This document shows positions 19,388 through 28,217 of a DNA stretch of 63,058 nucleotides, in pieces. The stretch comes from Clostridium sp. (GTDB lineage Bacteria; Bacillota; Clostridia; Clostridiales; Clostridiaceae). The position numbers were made by a program, and so were the translations under genes. How positions within the stretch are numbered: position 1 is the first letter of the stretch; every line of letters starts with the position of its first letter. The notes beneath the pieces are model-generated. The model was given only the letters and a program-made list of their open reading frames with translations, searched no databases and was not told the DNA's origin. The stretch is from the NCBI RefSeq assembly GCF_026168755.1, contig NZ_JAPFDR010000013.1, forward strand, positions 1-63,058, in the 5' to 3' direction.

Positions 19388-21418
19388 ATGGATATATCAC
19401 AAGATGTAAAATATCTAAAGGGTGTTGGACCTAAATTATTAGAAAAACTAAATAGATGTGGAATATTTACTGTTTTAGATTTACTTTTATATTTTCCGAG
19501 AGATTATGAATTTTTAAGAAGTAATATTTCCTTTAATGAAATAGATGAAGAGGATAAACAGGTGTTAACTTGTGTATGTGTTGGTATAGATAGAGATGTT
19601 AGAACTAAAACAGGAAAAACATTAACTACTATAAGATTTAATTATTTAGGAAATTTAGTACTAGGTAAATGGTTTAATCAAGGATTTATAAAAAATACAT
19701 TTAGAATTGGGCAAAGTTATGATTTAATGGGAAAATTTAAAAGAGTTACAAATAGACTTGAGGTTATTAATCCTATAATAGGAGTTAAATTAGCTAAGGA
19801 AAATGAAATAGTTCCTAAATATAGTTTAAAAGGAGATTTAACAGATAAAATATTAATAAAGCTTATAGGTAATTGTTTGGAACAAATAACTATAAAGGAT
19901 AATTTGCCCCAATACTTATTAGAAAAATATAAAATGATTAACTTAGATTTTGCTATAAAAAATATTCATTTTCCAACAGGGAAAAGAGAACTTGAATTAT
20001 CTATAAATAGATTAAAGTTTCAAGAGTTATTTACCTACTCTATGAAATTATTAATGCTTAAAAAGAATCTAAGAACTAAGAATGGAATAGAGTTTAAGTT
20101 AGTAGAAGAATTAAAAGATTTAAAGGCTGCATTGCCATATAGCTTAACAGATGCACAAACAAGAGTGGTAAGAGAAATTTTAAGAGATCAAAAAAGTCCA
20201 TGGCCGATGAACAGATTGGTTCAAGGTGATGTTGGAAGTGGAAAGACAGTAGTTGCACTAATTGCTATGTTTAATGTTATTAAAAATGGATATCAAGCAA
20301 CTTTGATGGTTCCTACCGAAATATTAGCAAATCAGCATTATTTAGAGGCTAAAAAATTACTAGAGCCTTTTAATATACATATTGAGTTATTAACAGGAAG
20401 CACATCTTTAAAGGAGAAGAGACGTATAAAAGAACTTATTACTACAGAGGAACCTGTAATAGTAATAGGAACTCATGCTTTAATTCAAGAAGATGTAGAT
20501 TTTAAAAATCTAGGATTGGTTATTACTGATGAGCAACATAGGTTTGGAGTAGAACAAAGAAGTAGACTTATAAATAAAGGAAGACGTCCAGATGTTATGG
20601 TAATGACAGCAACTCCAATTCCAAGAACCTTAGCATTGTATGTATATTCAGATTTAGATATATCAGCTATAGACCAATTACCTCCAGGAAGAAAACCGGT
20701 TGATACAAGATTTTTTAATGAAAGTGAAAGATTTTCTGCTTATGATTTAGCTTTAGGGGAGATAGGTAAAGGGCGTCAAGTTTATATAGTATGTCCACTT
20801 ATTGAAGAAGATGAGGATATGAAGCTAAATTCTGTTGAAAAATTATATAATGAATTAAGTGATGGTGTATTTAGAGGAATACCTATAGAAATTTTACATG
20901 GAAAAATGAAGCCAAAGGAAAAGGATGAGATTATAGGTAGATTTAAGAAAAATGAAACAAAGGCTATAATTTCAACTACTGTAATAGAGGTTGGGGTTAA
21001 TGTTCCTAATGCATCTGTTATGATAATTGAAAATGCAGAAAGATTTGGTTTAGCACAGTTACATCAGTTAAGAGGAAGAGTTGGAAGAGGAAGCTATGAA
21101 TCCTACTGTATATTAATTGCTAAAGCAAAAACTGAAAATACTAAAAAGAGAATGGAAATTATGACTAGTTCAACTGATGGATTTTATATATCTGAAGAAG
21201 ATTTAAAGTTAAGAGGATCAGGTGAGATGTTTGGAAGAAGACAAAGCGGAGATGAAGAATTTATTTTAGCTAATATATATGATGATATGAACATATTAAG
21301 ATGTGCTAAAAGTGAAGCAAAAATATTGTTAGATTCAGATGACAAAGAAAAAGTTAAGTTTTGTAATGAAGTGAAAAATTCTTTAGAAAGATGGAGTAAA
21401 TATATTTGTTTTAATTAA
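19388..21418 (+). CDS. recG: ATP-dependent DNA helicase RecG
   Basis: Branch-migration helicase that reverses stalled forks and processes Holliday junctions and R-loops. An N-terminal wedge/OB domain (about 1-230) is followed by Walker A QGDVGSGKTVVA (about 278-289), a DEQH box, the TATPIPRT motif and the C-terminal QLRGRVGRG motif VI. Length 676 is normal. AGGAGAAG lies upstream of the ATG. It sits after the fakA terminator, and an intergenic element follows. Confidence 0.96.
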   Translation: MDISQDVKYLKGVGPKLLEKLNRCGIFTVLDLLLYFPRDYEFLRSNISFNEIDEEDKQVLTCVCVGIDRDVRTKTGKTLTTIRFNYLGNLVLGKWFNQGFIKNTFRIGQSYDLMGKFKRVTNRLEVINPIIGVKLAKENEIVPKYSLKGDLTDKILIKLIGNCLEQITIKDNLPQYLLEKYKMINLDFAIKNIHFPTGKRELELSINRLKFQELFTYSMKLLMLKKNLRTKNGIEFKLVEELKDLKAALPYSLTDAQTRVVREILRDQKSPWPMNRLVQGDVGSGKTVVALIAMFNVIKNGYQATLMVPTEILANQHYLEAKKLLEPFNIHIELLTGSTSLKEKRRIKELITTEEPVIVIGTHALIQEDVDFKNLGLVITDEQHRFGVEQRSRLINKGRRPDVMVMTATPIPRTLALYVYSDLDISAIDQLPPGRKPVDTRFFNESERFSAYDLALGEIGKGRQVYIVCPLIEEDEDMKLNSVEKLYNELSDGVFRGIPIEILHGKMKPKEKDEIIGRFKKNETKAIISTTVIEVGVNVPNASVMIIENAERFGLAQLHQLRGRVGRGSYESYCILIAKAKTENTKKRMEIMTSSTDGFYISEEDLKLRGSGEMFGRRQSGDEEFILANIYDDMNILRCAKSEAKILLDSDDKEKVKFCNEVKNSLERWSKYICFN

Positions 21419-21428
21419 TCGAATTCCA

Positions 21429-21499
21429 AAATTTTAATTTAGTTAAATGAACTTACTCCTATGAATGAAATGAATATGAGTTTCATCTATAAAAATAAT
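21429..21499 (+). repeat. Intergenic structured element, copy 1
   Basis: About 71 nt related to 41519-41586. Both copies start AAATTTTAATTTAGTTAA and end TAAAAATAAT. Here the stem ACTCCTAT/ATATGAGT (455-462/474-481 after 21000) has one mismatch. It is extended by ATGAA/TTCAT with a CTT bulge on the 5' side. It lies between recG and the rsmD promoter. Confidence 0.6.
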
Positions 21500-21506
21500 A
21501 AAAAAA

Positions 21507-21535
21507 TTGTTAATAAATTAATTATATGTTAGAAT
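21507..21535 (+). promoter_or_regulatory. Promoter of rsmD-coaD
   Basis: TTGTTA (21507-21512), a 17-bp spacer and TAGAAT (21530-21535), 30 nt before rsmD. Confidence 0.6.
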
Positions 21536-21565
21536 TATAATGTTAATGACAAAGGAGGAAATTAA

Positions 21566-22123
21566 ATGAGGATTATAGCAGGAAAAGCAAGAGGACGTAA
21601 GTTAATACCTCCAGCAACCATGGAAACTAGACCAACTCTAGATAGAGTTAAAGAAGCTATGTTTAGTACAATACAAAACTATTTATTAGATGCAGTAGTA
21701 ATTGATGTATTTGCTGGAACAGGTAGTCTGGGGTTAGAAGCAGCAAGTAGAGGAGCTAAGGAAGTATATTTAGTTGATAAGAGTGCTGTAACTTTTCCTT
21801 TATTAAAAGAAAACATAAAAAATTTAAAATTCGAAGATTATTGTTTTCCTTTAAACATGGATTCATATGAAGTTCTTAGAAGTTTAGCTAAGAAAGGTAA
21901 GGTTATGGATGTTATTTTTATAGACCCACCTTATTGTAAAGAAATGATTCCAGAAGCGATTAAAATTGTTAAGGAAAATAATATGCTAGCTGAAGATGGT
22001 ATAATAATAACTAAAATAGATTCAATAGAAGAAATTTATGATGGATATGAAGATATAAAGCTATTTAAAAGTAAAAAATATGGTAATACAACTGTTTGTT
22101 ACTATAAATATATAGGAGAATAA
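21566..22123 (+). CDS. rsmD: 16S rRNA m2G966 methyltransferase RsmD
   Basis: Methylates N2 of G966 in 16S rRNA. The start MRIIAGKARGRKL and TRPTLDRVKEAMFS are diagnostic. The SAM loop DVFAGTGSLGLEAASRGA and catalytic IDPPY (about residue 120) are intact. Length is 185. AAAGGAGG lies upstream. It lies 15 nt before coaD; the rsmD-coaD pair is conserved across most bacteria. Confidence 0.96.
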   Translation: MRIIAGKARGRKLIPPATMETRPTLDRVKEAMFSTIQNYLLDAVVIDVFAGTGSLGLEAASRGAKEVYLVDKSAVTFPLLKENIKNLKFEDYCFPLNMDSYEVLRSLAKKGKVMDVIFIDPPYCKEMIPEAIKIVKENNMLAEDGIIITKIDSIEEIYDGYEDIKLFKSKKYGNTTVCYYKYIGE

Positions 22124-22138
22124 CTTAGGGAGAAAATT

Positions 22139-22615
22139 ATGAGAGTTGCAATTTATCCAGGTAGCTTTGATCCTATTACTAATGGACATTTAGATATAAT
22201 TACAAGAGGGTCAAAGATTTTTGATAAGCTTATAGTTGGTGTTTTAGTAAATATTGATAAGGTAGGATTATTTTCTATTGAAGAGAGAGTAGAGCTTATA
22301 AAAAGAGTGACATCCCATTTAGAAAATGTTGAGGTTGTGAGTTTTAATGGGCTTTTGGTAGAATTGGCTAAAAGAAATAATGCAAAAGTCATATTAAAAG
22401 GGTTAAGGGCTGTATCAGACTTTGAGTATGAGTTTCAAATGGCATTAATGAATTCACAGTTAGACTCAGAGGTTGAGACCTTATTTATGACTACATCAGC
22501 AGCTAATTCTTTTTTAAGTTCTTCGTCAGTTAAGCAAGTTGCTAAATTTGGAGGAGATATTAAAGGATTAGTTCCAGATGAAATAATTGATGATGTTATT
22601 AAAAAGATTAAGTGA
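22139..22615 (+). CDS. coaD: Pantetheine-phosphate adenylyltransferase
   Basis: Penultimate step of CoA synthesis: adenylylation of 4'-phosphopantetheine. The nucleotidyltransferase motif [11 protein letters not shown] (residues 7-17, TNGH at 14-17) and [13 protein letters not shown] are present. The C-terminal [14 protein letters not shown] replaces the usual ISSTxVRE region acceptably. The 158 residues are typical. It complements coaBC about 18 kb upstream; together they supply the CoA used by pta and fatty acid genes in this window. Confidence 0.96.
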   Translation: MRVAIYPGSFDPITNGHLDIITRGSKIFDKLIVGVLVNIDKVGLFSIEERVELIKRVTSHLENVEVVSFNGLLVELAKRNNAKVILKGLRAVSDFEYEFQMALMNSQLDSEVETLFMTTSAANSFLSSSSVKQVAKFGGDIKGLVPDEIIDDVIKKIK

Positions 22616-22636
22616 TAAAACATAGGAGAGGATATT

Positions 22637-23173
22637 TTGGAAAAAGTAGAATTGAATGTTATTGAATTGTTAGAGTATCTGCAAGATATGGTGGAAAGTT
22701 CGCCTAAAATGCCTATAACAGGAAAGACAATTATTGATAAGAAAGAATTTAATGAAGTGATAGATCAAATAATTAATTATTTGCCAGATCAGTTTAAAAA
22801 AGCGCAATGGGTTGTTAATGAAAAAGATAGAATTCTTAAAGAAGCTCAAAGGGAATTTGATAATGCTAAAAAAGAAACAGTTGAGATAATGAAACAAAAT
22901 GTTGAAACTCATGATCTTGTTAGAGAAGCTAAAATGAGAGCAAGTGAAATAATAGCTCTAGCACAAAGAGATGCTAAAGCTATTAGAATAGGTTCTAGAG
23001 AATATTCAAATGAAATTTTAATGCAGTTAGATGTTGAAATAGAAAAACAAAAAGCTCAATTAATTAAATCTATGCAAGAGTCTTTTGAAAAAGTAGCAAA
23101 AGAAATAGATGATAATTTAACTCAAACAGGAACAATAATTAAAGAAAATATAGCTGAGCTAAGAACGATGTAA
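22637..23173 (+). CDS. Coiled-coil protein of unknown function
   Basis: A 178-residue, Glu/Lys/Gln-rich, mostly helical protein with no membrane segment. The region from about residue 60 to the end looks like a long coiled coil, broadly like ATP synthase b-subunit or DivIVA-type proteins. Similar proteins follow coaD in many clostridia and are often labelled ATPase without evidence; no Walker motif is visible. The start is TTG with TAGGAGAGG upstream. Its last 15 bases overlap the 3' end of ylbJ on the other strand. Confidence 0.75.
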   Translation: MEKVELNVIELLEYLQDMVESSPKMPITGKTIIDKKEFNEVIDQIINYLPDQFKKAQWVVNEKDRILKEAQREFDNAKKETVEIMKQNVETHDLVREAKMRASEIIALAQRDAKAIRIGSREYSNEILMQLDVEIEKQKAQLIKSMQESFEKVAKEIDDNLTQTGTIIKENIAELRTM

Positions 23174-24331
23174 TTTTTTTAATAATAAAATTATTAAAGT
23201 TCCTATTAGTAAAAGTGATAGAGATAATGAAATTATTATTGAAATATTGTAATTATCAATAGTAGTAGTGGATGTATAAGCTGTATATTGTAGTGAGAAA
23301 ACACTGCTTAGGATAAAAGTTATTATGAAGCTTATTACTCCTTGGATAAACTTTATAAAGCTATATTTTGCTATAGAAATATCATATTTATAGACAAATG
23401 AGCTTATTTGTGCTATTACTGATAACCCAGAAAAAGAACAAATAAAGCTTATTATAGCTAATTTAAATGGTAGTGTTAGAGGTAAAGTAGTTATAAGTTT
23501 GCAACCATTAGTAAATTCAACACTGCCTAAAAAGAGTCCGTAAATTGAATATTTAGGAAGATTTAAAAATTCTTCTATGTTATAAAAAACAATGCTTATA
23601 TAAGTATTGTTTTTTATTATGCTTATAATTATGGAAAATAAAACTACAAAAGCACCTACTTGTAAAGTGGTGTTAATTCCATTATCTAAAGCTGATTTTA
23701 AAGCAGAACCAAAGTTCGTATTGATATTATTTTTAGGTAATTCTTTCAAAGTTGAGGAAGTTTTACTATTATTCATTGTTAAAATACCTACAATAATTGA
23801 AGATAAATAATTACCAATAAGTAAAATAAAACCTAATCTTATATCACCTAACATTGTAGCTCCAATTGATCCTATTATAAACATAGGACTAGCATTACTA
23901 GCTATATTTAAAAGTCTTTCAAACTCTCTTCTATTTATGTATCCTAGGGAGTAAAGATCACAACAATATTTACAACCAAGAGGATAACCACTTAAAAAGC
24001 TAGCTACTATAGGGAATGAAGAGGATTTTGAAAGCTTAAGAGGTTTACAAAGAATTGGACCTAATATTTTTGAGTATAAGCCAACTCCATCGTAAGAAAT
24101 TAAAAGATTACATATTACCGAAAATGGAAAAATCGTTGGAATAATTGTCTTTACAACTAGGTTTACTCCAATTAGTGCAGCATCTATACAATTTTCTAGA
24201 TTATATACAAAAATAAAAATAAATCCAGTTATTAAAATGCATATAAAATAATTTTGGTTTTTGTTGAAAAGTTTAAATAATATTAACAGTAGAAAAAATA
24301 TGATTATTAATAAAAAAATAATACTATACAT
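23159..24331 (-). CDS. ylbJ: Sporulation integral membrane protein YlbJ
   Basis: Polytopic membrane protein of about 390 residues with some eight to ten hydrophobic helices, including a gate-like domain (motifs SGYPLGC and GSVEFTNGCKL). In Bacillus YlbJ is needed for spore cortex formation and is made under sigma-E. The ATG at 24331 is favoured because GGGAGGG precedes it by about 6 nt; the ORF could open five codons earlier. It lies downstream of tmcAL on the same strand, 50 nt apart. The gene ends inside the convergent coiled-coil gene. Confidence 0.88.
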   Translation of the reverse strand: MYSIIFLLIIIFFLLLILFKLFNKNQNYFICILITGFIFIFVYNLENCIDAALIGVNLVVKTIIPTIFPFSVICNLLISYDGVGLYSKILGPILCKPLKLSKSSSFPIVASFLSGYPLGCKYCCDLYSLGYINRREFERLLNIASNASPMFIIGSIGATMLGDIRLGFILLIGNYLSSIIVGILTMNNSKTSSTLKELPKNNINTNFGSALKSALDNGINTTLQVGAFVVLFSIIISIIKNNTYISIVFYNIEEFLNLPKYSIYGLFLGSVEFTNGCKLITTLPLTLPFKLAIISFICSFSGLSVIAQISSFVYKYDISIAKYSFIKFIQGVISFIITFILSSVFSLQYTAYTSTTTIDNYNISIIISLSLSLLLIGTLIILLLKKLHRS

Positions 24332-24381
24332 GGTAGTCCCTCCCATCTATAGTATTTATATGCGGTATACATAAGGTATTA

Positions 24382-25587
24382 TTAATATTTTATTATTGGG
24401 CTTATAATATAATCGCTATTAGGATCTATTTTATTATTTAAGTTTGAGTAAGCTGCTGTAGCTTGTATATCAAGTTTTAATAAAGGGTTATCGATAAAAC
24501 GAGGTACCTTAGTAATAAGAGGAATAGAAGAGTTTGCCTTTATTAATGAAAGAACCTCTCTACCTGTTTTATTGAATCCTAAAACTCTTGCGTAAAGGTT
24601 ATTTTGATCACTTATATTTAAAAAATTATTAGAATCAAGACCAATATATATATGAGTTAGAATTCTTGAAATTTTACTGTATGTATATCGCTTGCTTTTT
24701 ACTTTTAAAATAAAATCCTCATAAGAATTTGATGAAGATATTTCTTTTATTAATTTATTTTCTATGCCTTCTATTATCTCGTAAAGATTGTTAAAATTTA
24801 TACAGTTTGTTTGGATTTTATATTTAATAAATTTAAACATATCTTCATCAAAGACAAAAGGATAATTTTTATCTTGCAATTTACTAAATATTTCAAAAGA
24901 TTCTTCTGGAATTATATTTTTTAATTTTTCTAAAGAATTTTTATTTTTTAATAATTCTCTAATTGATGTAGCAGATGAAAAAGAATTAGAAATATTTTTA
25001 TCGTTGTAATTAGAGCCTTCTCGTTTAAGGGTAGAAGGAGTAATGTTGCTGTCTAATCTAAGAATAGACTTTATGTATTCAATACCTAAAATATTATTTG
25101 ATGAAGTTATTATTTTGTTTATATCCTCATCTTTTAAGTATTCAATTAAGCTTTTTTCACGAGCTTTTGCAAATGTATCCCCCTTAGCTAAATGTTCTTT
25201 TATAAGAGATTTTAATTTTGAATCTTCATTGACTAAAGCCTTAGAAATTGTAGTTAATTTATCTACATTTCCACACTCTGAACCAAAAAATAAGTTGTTT
25301 ACTACACCAAGGTGATGAAGTATTGATACAGCGCCTTTTGCGAAAAATTCAGCAGATGAAACTGCGTAGTATGTTGGAAGTTCTATAATTAAATCAACTC
25401 CATTATTTAAAGCCATTTCAGTTCTTTGCCATTTATCAATTATTGCAGGACCACCTCTTTGAACAAAGTTACCACTCATTACACAAATAATAGCATCAGC
25501 ATTAGTGTTTTTCTTAGCTTCACTTAAATGATAAAGGTGTCCATTGTGAAATGGATTATATTCAGTAATTATTCCTGTTACATTCAT
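24382..25587 (-). CDS. tmcAL: tRNA(Met) cytidine acetate ligase TmcAL
   Basis: Acetylates the wobble cytidine of elongator tRNA-Met using acetate and ATP. The nucleotidyltransferase-like motif HNGH is at residues 14-17 in EYNPFHNGHLYH. CVMSGNFVQRGGPAI and ELPTYYAVSSAEFFA are typical (older name YlbM). Length 401 is normal. It is transcribed divergently from pta-ackA, the operon that produces acetate, which is an interesting metabolic neighbour. AAAGGAG precedes the ATG. Confidence 0.92.
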   Translation of the reverse strand: MNVTGIITEYNPFHNGHLYHLSEAKKNTNADAIICVMSGNFVQRGGPAIIDKWQRTEMALNNGVDLIIELPTYYAVSSAEFFAKGAVSILHHLGVVNNLFFGSECGNVDKLTTISKALVNEDSKLKSLIKEHLAKGDTFAKAREKSLIEYLKDEDINKIITSSNNILGIEYIKSILRLDSNITPSTLKREGSNYNDKNISNSFSSATSIRELLKNKNSLEKLKNIIPEESFEIFSKLQDKNYPFVFDEDMFKFIKYKIQTNCINFNNLYEIIEGIENKLIKEISSSNSYEDFILKVKSKRYTYSKISRILTHIYIGLDSNNFLNISDQNNLYARVLGFNKTGREVLSLIKANSSIPLITKVPRFIDNPLLKLDIQATAAYSNLNNKIDPNSDYIISPIIKY

Positions 25588-25689
25588 ATTTAAACTCCTT
25601 TTTGGGAAATATAAAAATATTATAGCATAGAGGAGGAAATGTAAAAGAGTTTATATAATATTTATATTATATAACATGAAATATACAGT

Positions 25690-25704
25690 AAAATTCAGAA
25701 AATT
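25690..25704. promoter_or_regulatory. Candidate CodY box upstream of pta
   Basis: The 15-mer AAAATTCAGAAAATT matches the CodY consensus AATTTTCWGAAAATT at 13 of 15 positions. It ends 23 bp before the pta -35 element, a position suitable for activation. codY itself is in this window. Confidence 0.5.
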
Positions 25705-25727
25705 TATAATATAAAGAATTAATTTTT

Positions 25728-25756
25728 TTGATAATTTAGGTATTGAAAAATATATA
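25728..25756 (+). promoter_or_regulatory. Promoter of pta-ackA
   Basis: TTGATA (25728-25733), a 17-bp spacer and TATATA (25751-25756), about 60 nt before the pta start. Confidence 0.6.
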
Positions 25757-25817
25757 GTCATAGGAGTATAGTAATAGTGAAGATGAGACCGTACAGAATC
25801 GAAAGGGGAAATTAAAT

Positions 25818-26828
25818 ATGGAACTTATGGATAAATTATGGAATGCGGCTAAGGAAAATAAGCAAAGAATAGTTTTACCTGAAGGTGATGAAGAAAGAAC
25901 TATCATTGCTACTGAAAAAATTCAAAAGTTAGGATTAGCTTTTCCAATCCTAGTTGGTAACGAAGAAAAAATATTAGAAAAAGCTAAAGAACTTGGAGTT
26001 GATTTAACTGGTGTTGAAATAATCAATCCAGACAAATCAGATAGACTTCAAGATTATATAAATGCATTTTATGAGTCAAGAAAAAGTAAAGGTATGACTT
26101 TAGAGAAGGCTGACAAAATCGTTAGAGATCCATTATACTTTGGAACAATGATGGTTAAATTAGATGATGCTGATGGAATGGTATCAGGTGCTGTTCACAC
26201 AACTGGAGATTTATTAAGACCAGGTTTACAAATTATTAAAACTGCACCAGGAGTATCTGTTGTATCAAGTTTCTTTATAATGATGGTACCAGGATCTAAG
26301 TATGGAGAAAATGGAATGTTATTATTCTCAGATTGTGCTGTTAACCCTAATCCGAATTATGAACAATTAGCAGCTATTGCAATTGCAACTGCTGATACAG
26401 CGCGTAACCTTTGTAAAGTAGAGCCGAGAGTTGCGATGTTATCATTTTCAACAATGGGAAGCGCTGATCATGAAATGGTTGATAAGGTTAGAAAAGCAAC
26501 AGAACTTGCAAAAGAATTAAGACCAGACTTATTAATAGATGGTGAATTACAATTAGATGCAGCTATAGTAGAAAGTGTTGCAGCACAAAAAGCACCAAAT
26601 AGTAAGGTTGCTGGTAAAGCAAATGTATTAATATTCCCAGATTTACAATCAGGTAATATTGGATATAAATTAGTTCAAAGATTTGCAGGAGCAGAGGCTA
26701 TAGGACCAATGTGTCAAGGTTTTGCAAAACCAATTAATGATTTATCAAGAGGATGTAACTCAGAAGATATTGTTAATGTTGTAGTATTAACTGCAGTGCA
26801 AGCACAAGCACAAAATACAAAAAAGTAA
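25818..26828 (+). CDS. pta: Phosphate acetyltransferase
   Basis: Converts acetyl-CoA and phosphate to acetyl phosphate and CoA, the first step of acetate fermentation. The 336 residues match the short Pta type without the N-terminal regulatory domains. Motifs include [40 protein letters not shown] and [16 protein letters not shown] precedes the ATG. It is 28 nt upstream of ackA, forming the classic ATP-yielding acetate operon. Probable CodY control is discussed under the box at 25690. Confidence 0.97.
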   Translation: MELMDKLWNAAKENKQRIVLPEGDEERTIIATEKIQKLGLAFPILVGNEEKILEKAKELGVDLTGVEIINPDKSDRLQDYINAFYESRKSKGMTLEKADKIVRDPLYFGTMMVKLDDADGMVSGAVHTTGDLLRPGLQIIKTAPGVSVVSSFFIMMVPGSKYGENGMLLFSDCAVNPNPNYEQLAAIAIATADTARNLCKVEPRVAMLSFSTMGSADHEMVDKVRKATELAKELRPDLLIDGELQLDAAIVESVAAQKAPNSKVAGKANVLIFPDLQSGNIGYKLVQRFAGAEAIGPMCQGFAKPINDLSRGCNSEDIVNVVVLTAVQAQAQNTKK

Positions 26829-26856
26829 AATTAAACAATTTAAGAGGTGTACAAAG

Positions 26857-28056
26857 ATGAAAGTATTAGTTATAAACTGTGGAAGTTCTTCACTTAAGTA
26901 TCAATTAATCGATATGACAACAGAAGAATCACTAGCACAAGGATTAGTTGAAAGAATAGGAATTGAAGGTTCTGTTTTAACTCAAAAGGTTGAAGGTAGA
27001 GATAAATATATAGTAAAACAACCAATGGCAGATCATAAAGATGCAATAAAGTTAGTTTTAGAAGCGTTAGTTGATGAGAAAAACGGTGTTATTTCTTCAA
27101 TGGATGAAATTTCAGCAGTAGGACATAGAGTTGTACATGGTGGAGAAAAGTACAATAAGTCTGTTATAATTGATGCAGAGGTTAAGTCATATATAGAAGA
27201 ATGCTTTAAATTAGCTCCACTTCATAACCCAGCAAACATGATAGGAATTAATGCTTGTGAAGAATTAATGCCAAATACTCCAATGGTAGCTGTATTTGAT
27301 ACTGCTTTCCACGGAACTATGCCAGAAGAAGCATATATTTATGCTTTACCATATGAATTATACAAGAAACACGGAATAAGAAAATATGGATTCCATGGAA
27401 CTTCACATAAGTATGTTTCACAAAAAGTTGCTGAAGTTATGGGAAGAGATATTAAAGATTTAAAGATAATCACTTGTCATTTAGGAAATGGTGCAAGTTT
27501 ATGTGCTGTTAAAAATGGTGTATCTGTTGATACTTCAATGGGATTCACTCCACTTGAAGGTGTTGCAATGGGAACAAGATGTGGTAACATAGATCCTGCT
27601 ATAGTTACATTCTTAATGAAAGAAGAAGGATTATCAGTTGATGAAGTTAATGACTTAATGAATAAAAAGTCAGGTGTTCTTGGAATATCAGGAATAAGTT
27701 CAGATTTCAGAGATATCGAAGATGGTGCTTTCAAAGATAAGGATCCAAGAGCGATATTAGCACTAAAAGTATTTGAATACAAAGTAAGAGCTACAATCGG
27801 ATCATATGCTGCTATAATGGGTGGAGTAGATGCTATAGTATTTACTGCTGGTGTAGGAGAAAATGGACCAGAAACTAGAGAAGAGTGCTTAAAAGGATTA
27901 GAATTCTTAGGAGTAGAAATAGATAGAGAAGCTAATAATGTTAGAGGTAAGATAAGAGAAATATCTAAGCAAGGATGCAAGGTTAAGGCTTTTGTTATAC
28001 CAACTAACGAAGAATTAATGATTGCTAGAGATACGTTAGAATTAATCCAAAAGTAA
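26857..28056 (+). CDS. ackA: Acetate kinase
   Basis: Makes ATP and acetate from acetyl phosphate. The N-terminal [15 protein letters not shown] phosphate loop, GHRVVHGGE, the catalytic FDTAFH region, [10 protein letters not shown] and [13 protein letters not shown] motifs are all intact, with 399 residues as usual. AAGAGGTG lies upstream. It completes the pta-ackA pathway. No clear terminator follows; the next promoter lies only 16 nt downstream at 28072. Confidence 0.98.
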   Translation: MKVLVINCGSSSLKYQLIDMTTEESLAQGLVERIGIEGSVLTQKVEGRDKYIVKQPMADHKDAIKLVLEALVDEKNGVISSMDEISAVGHRVVHGGEKYNKSVIIDAEVKSYIEECFKLAPLHNPANMIGINACEELMPNTPMVAVFDTAFHGTMPEEAYIYALPYELYKKHGIRKYGFHGTSHKYVSQKVAEVMGRDIKDLKIITCHLGNGASLCAVKNGVSVDTSMGFTPLEGVAMGTRCGNIDPAIVTFLMKEEGLSVDEVNDLMNKKSGVLGISGISSDFRDIEDGAFKDKDPRAILALKVFEYKVRATIGSYAAIMGGVDAIVFTAGVGENGPETREECLKGLEFLGVEIDREANNVRGKIREISKQGCKVKAFVIPTNEELMIARDTLELIQK

Positions 28057-28071
28057 TTTATGTAATAAAGC

Positions 28072-28100
28072 TTGACTTTTAATGTGGACCTTTATATAAT
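28072..28100 (+). promoter_or_regulatory. Promoter of the DUF177-rpmF unit
   Basis: TTGACT (28072-28077), a 17-bp spacer and TATAAT (28095-28100). Predicted transcription start is near 28107, giving a leader of about 110 nt. Confidence 0.75.
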
Positions 28101-28130
28101 AAATTGTGTTTGAATTCAGTAAATTTTAGC

Positions 28131-28217
28131 GAGGAGTGAAATACTGCTTTAGCTCAAGCTGTACTTAGTGTATAATATACTATGTACATAATAAGCAGTA
28201 TGCTTAGAATTTAAGAT
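28131..28217 (+). promoter_or_regulatory. Leader with SD separated from its start codon by hairpins
   Basis: An SD (GAGGA, 28131-28135) lies 82 nt before the ATG at 28218, with no good SD nearer. Between them ATACTGCTT (28141-28149) pairs perfectly with AAGCAGTAT (28193-28201). A small stem CTTA/TAAG (28203-28206/28212-28215) follows. Folding both leaves about 8 nt between SD and ATG. Confidence 0.6.

Noticed and set aside
27477..27980. A 167-codon minus-strand ORF opposite ackA
   Set aside because: Mirror of conserved acetate kinase codons; no family motifs and no start signal.
28136..28168. A 10-codon leader peptide starting at GTG 28136
   Set aside because: The putative SD (GAGGA) touches the GTG directly, too close for initiation, and the codons show no attenuator-type run of one amino acid.
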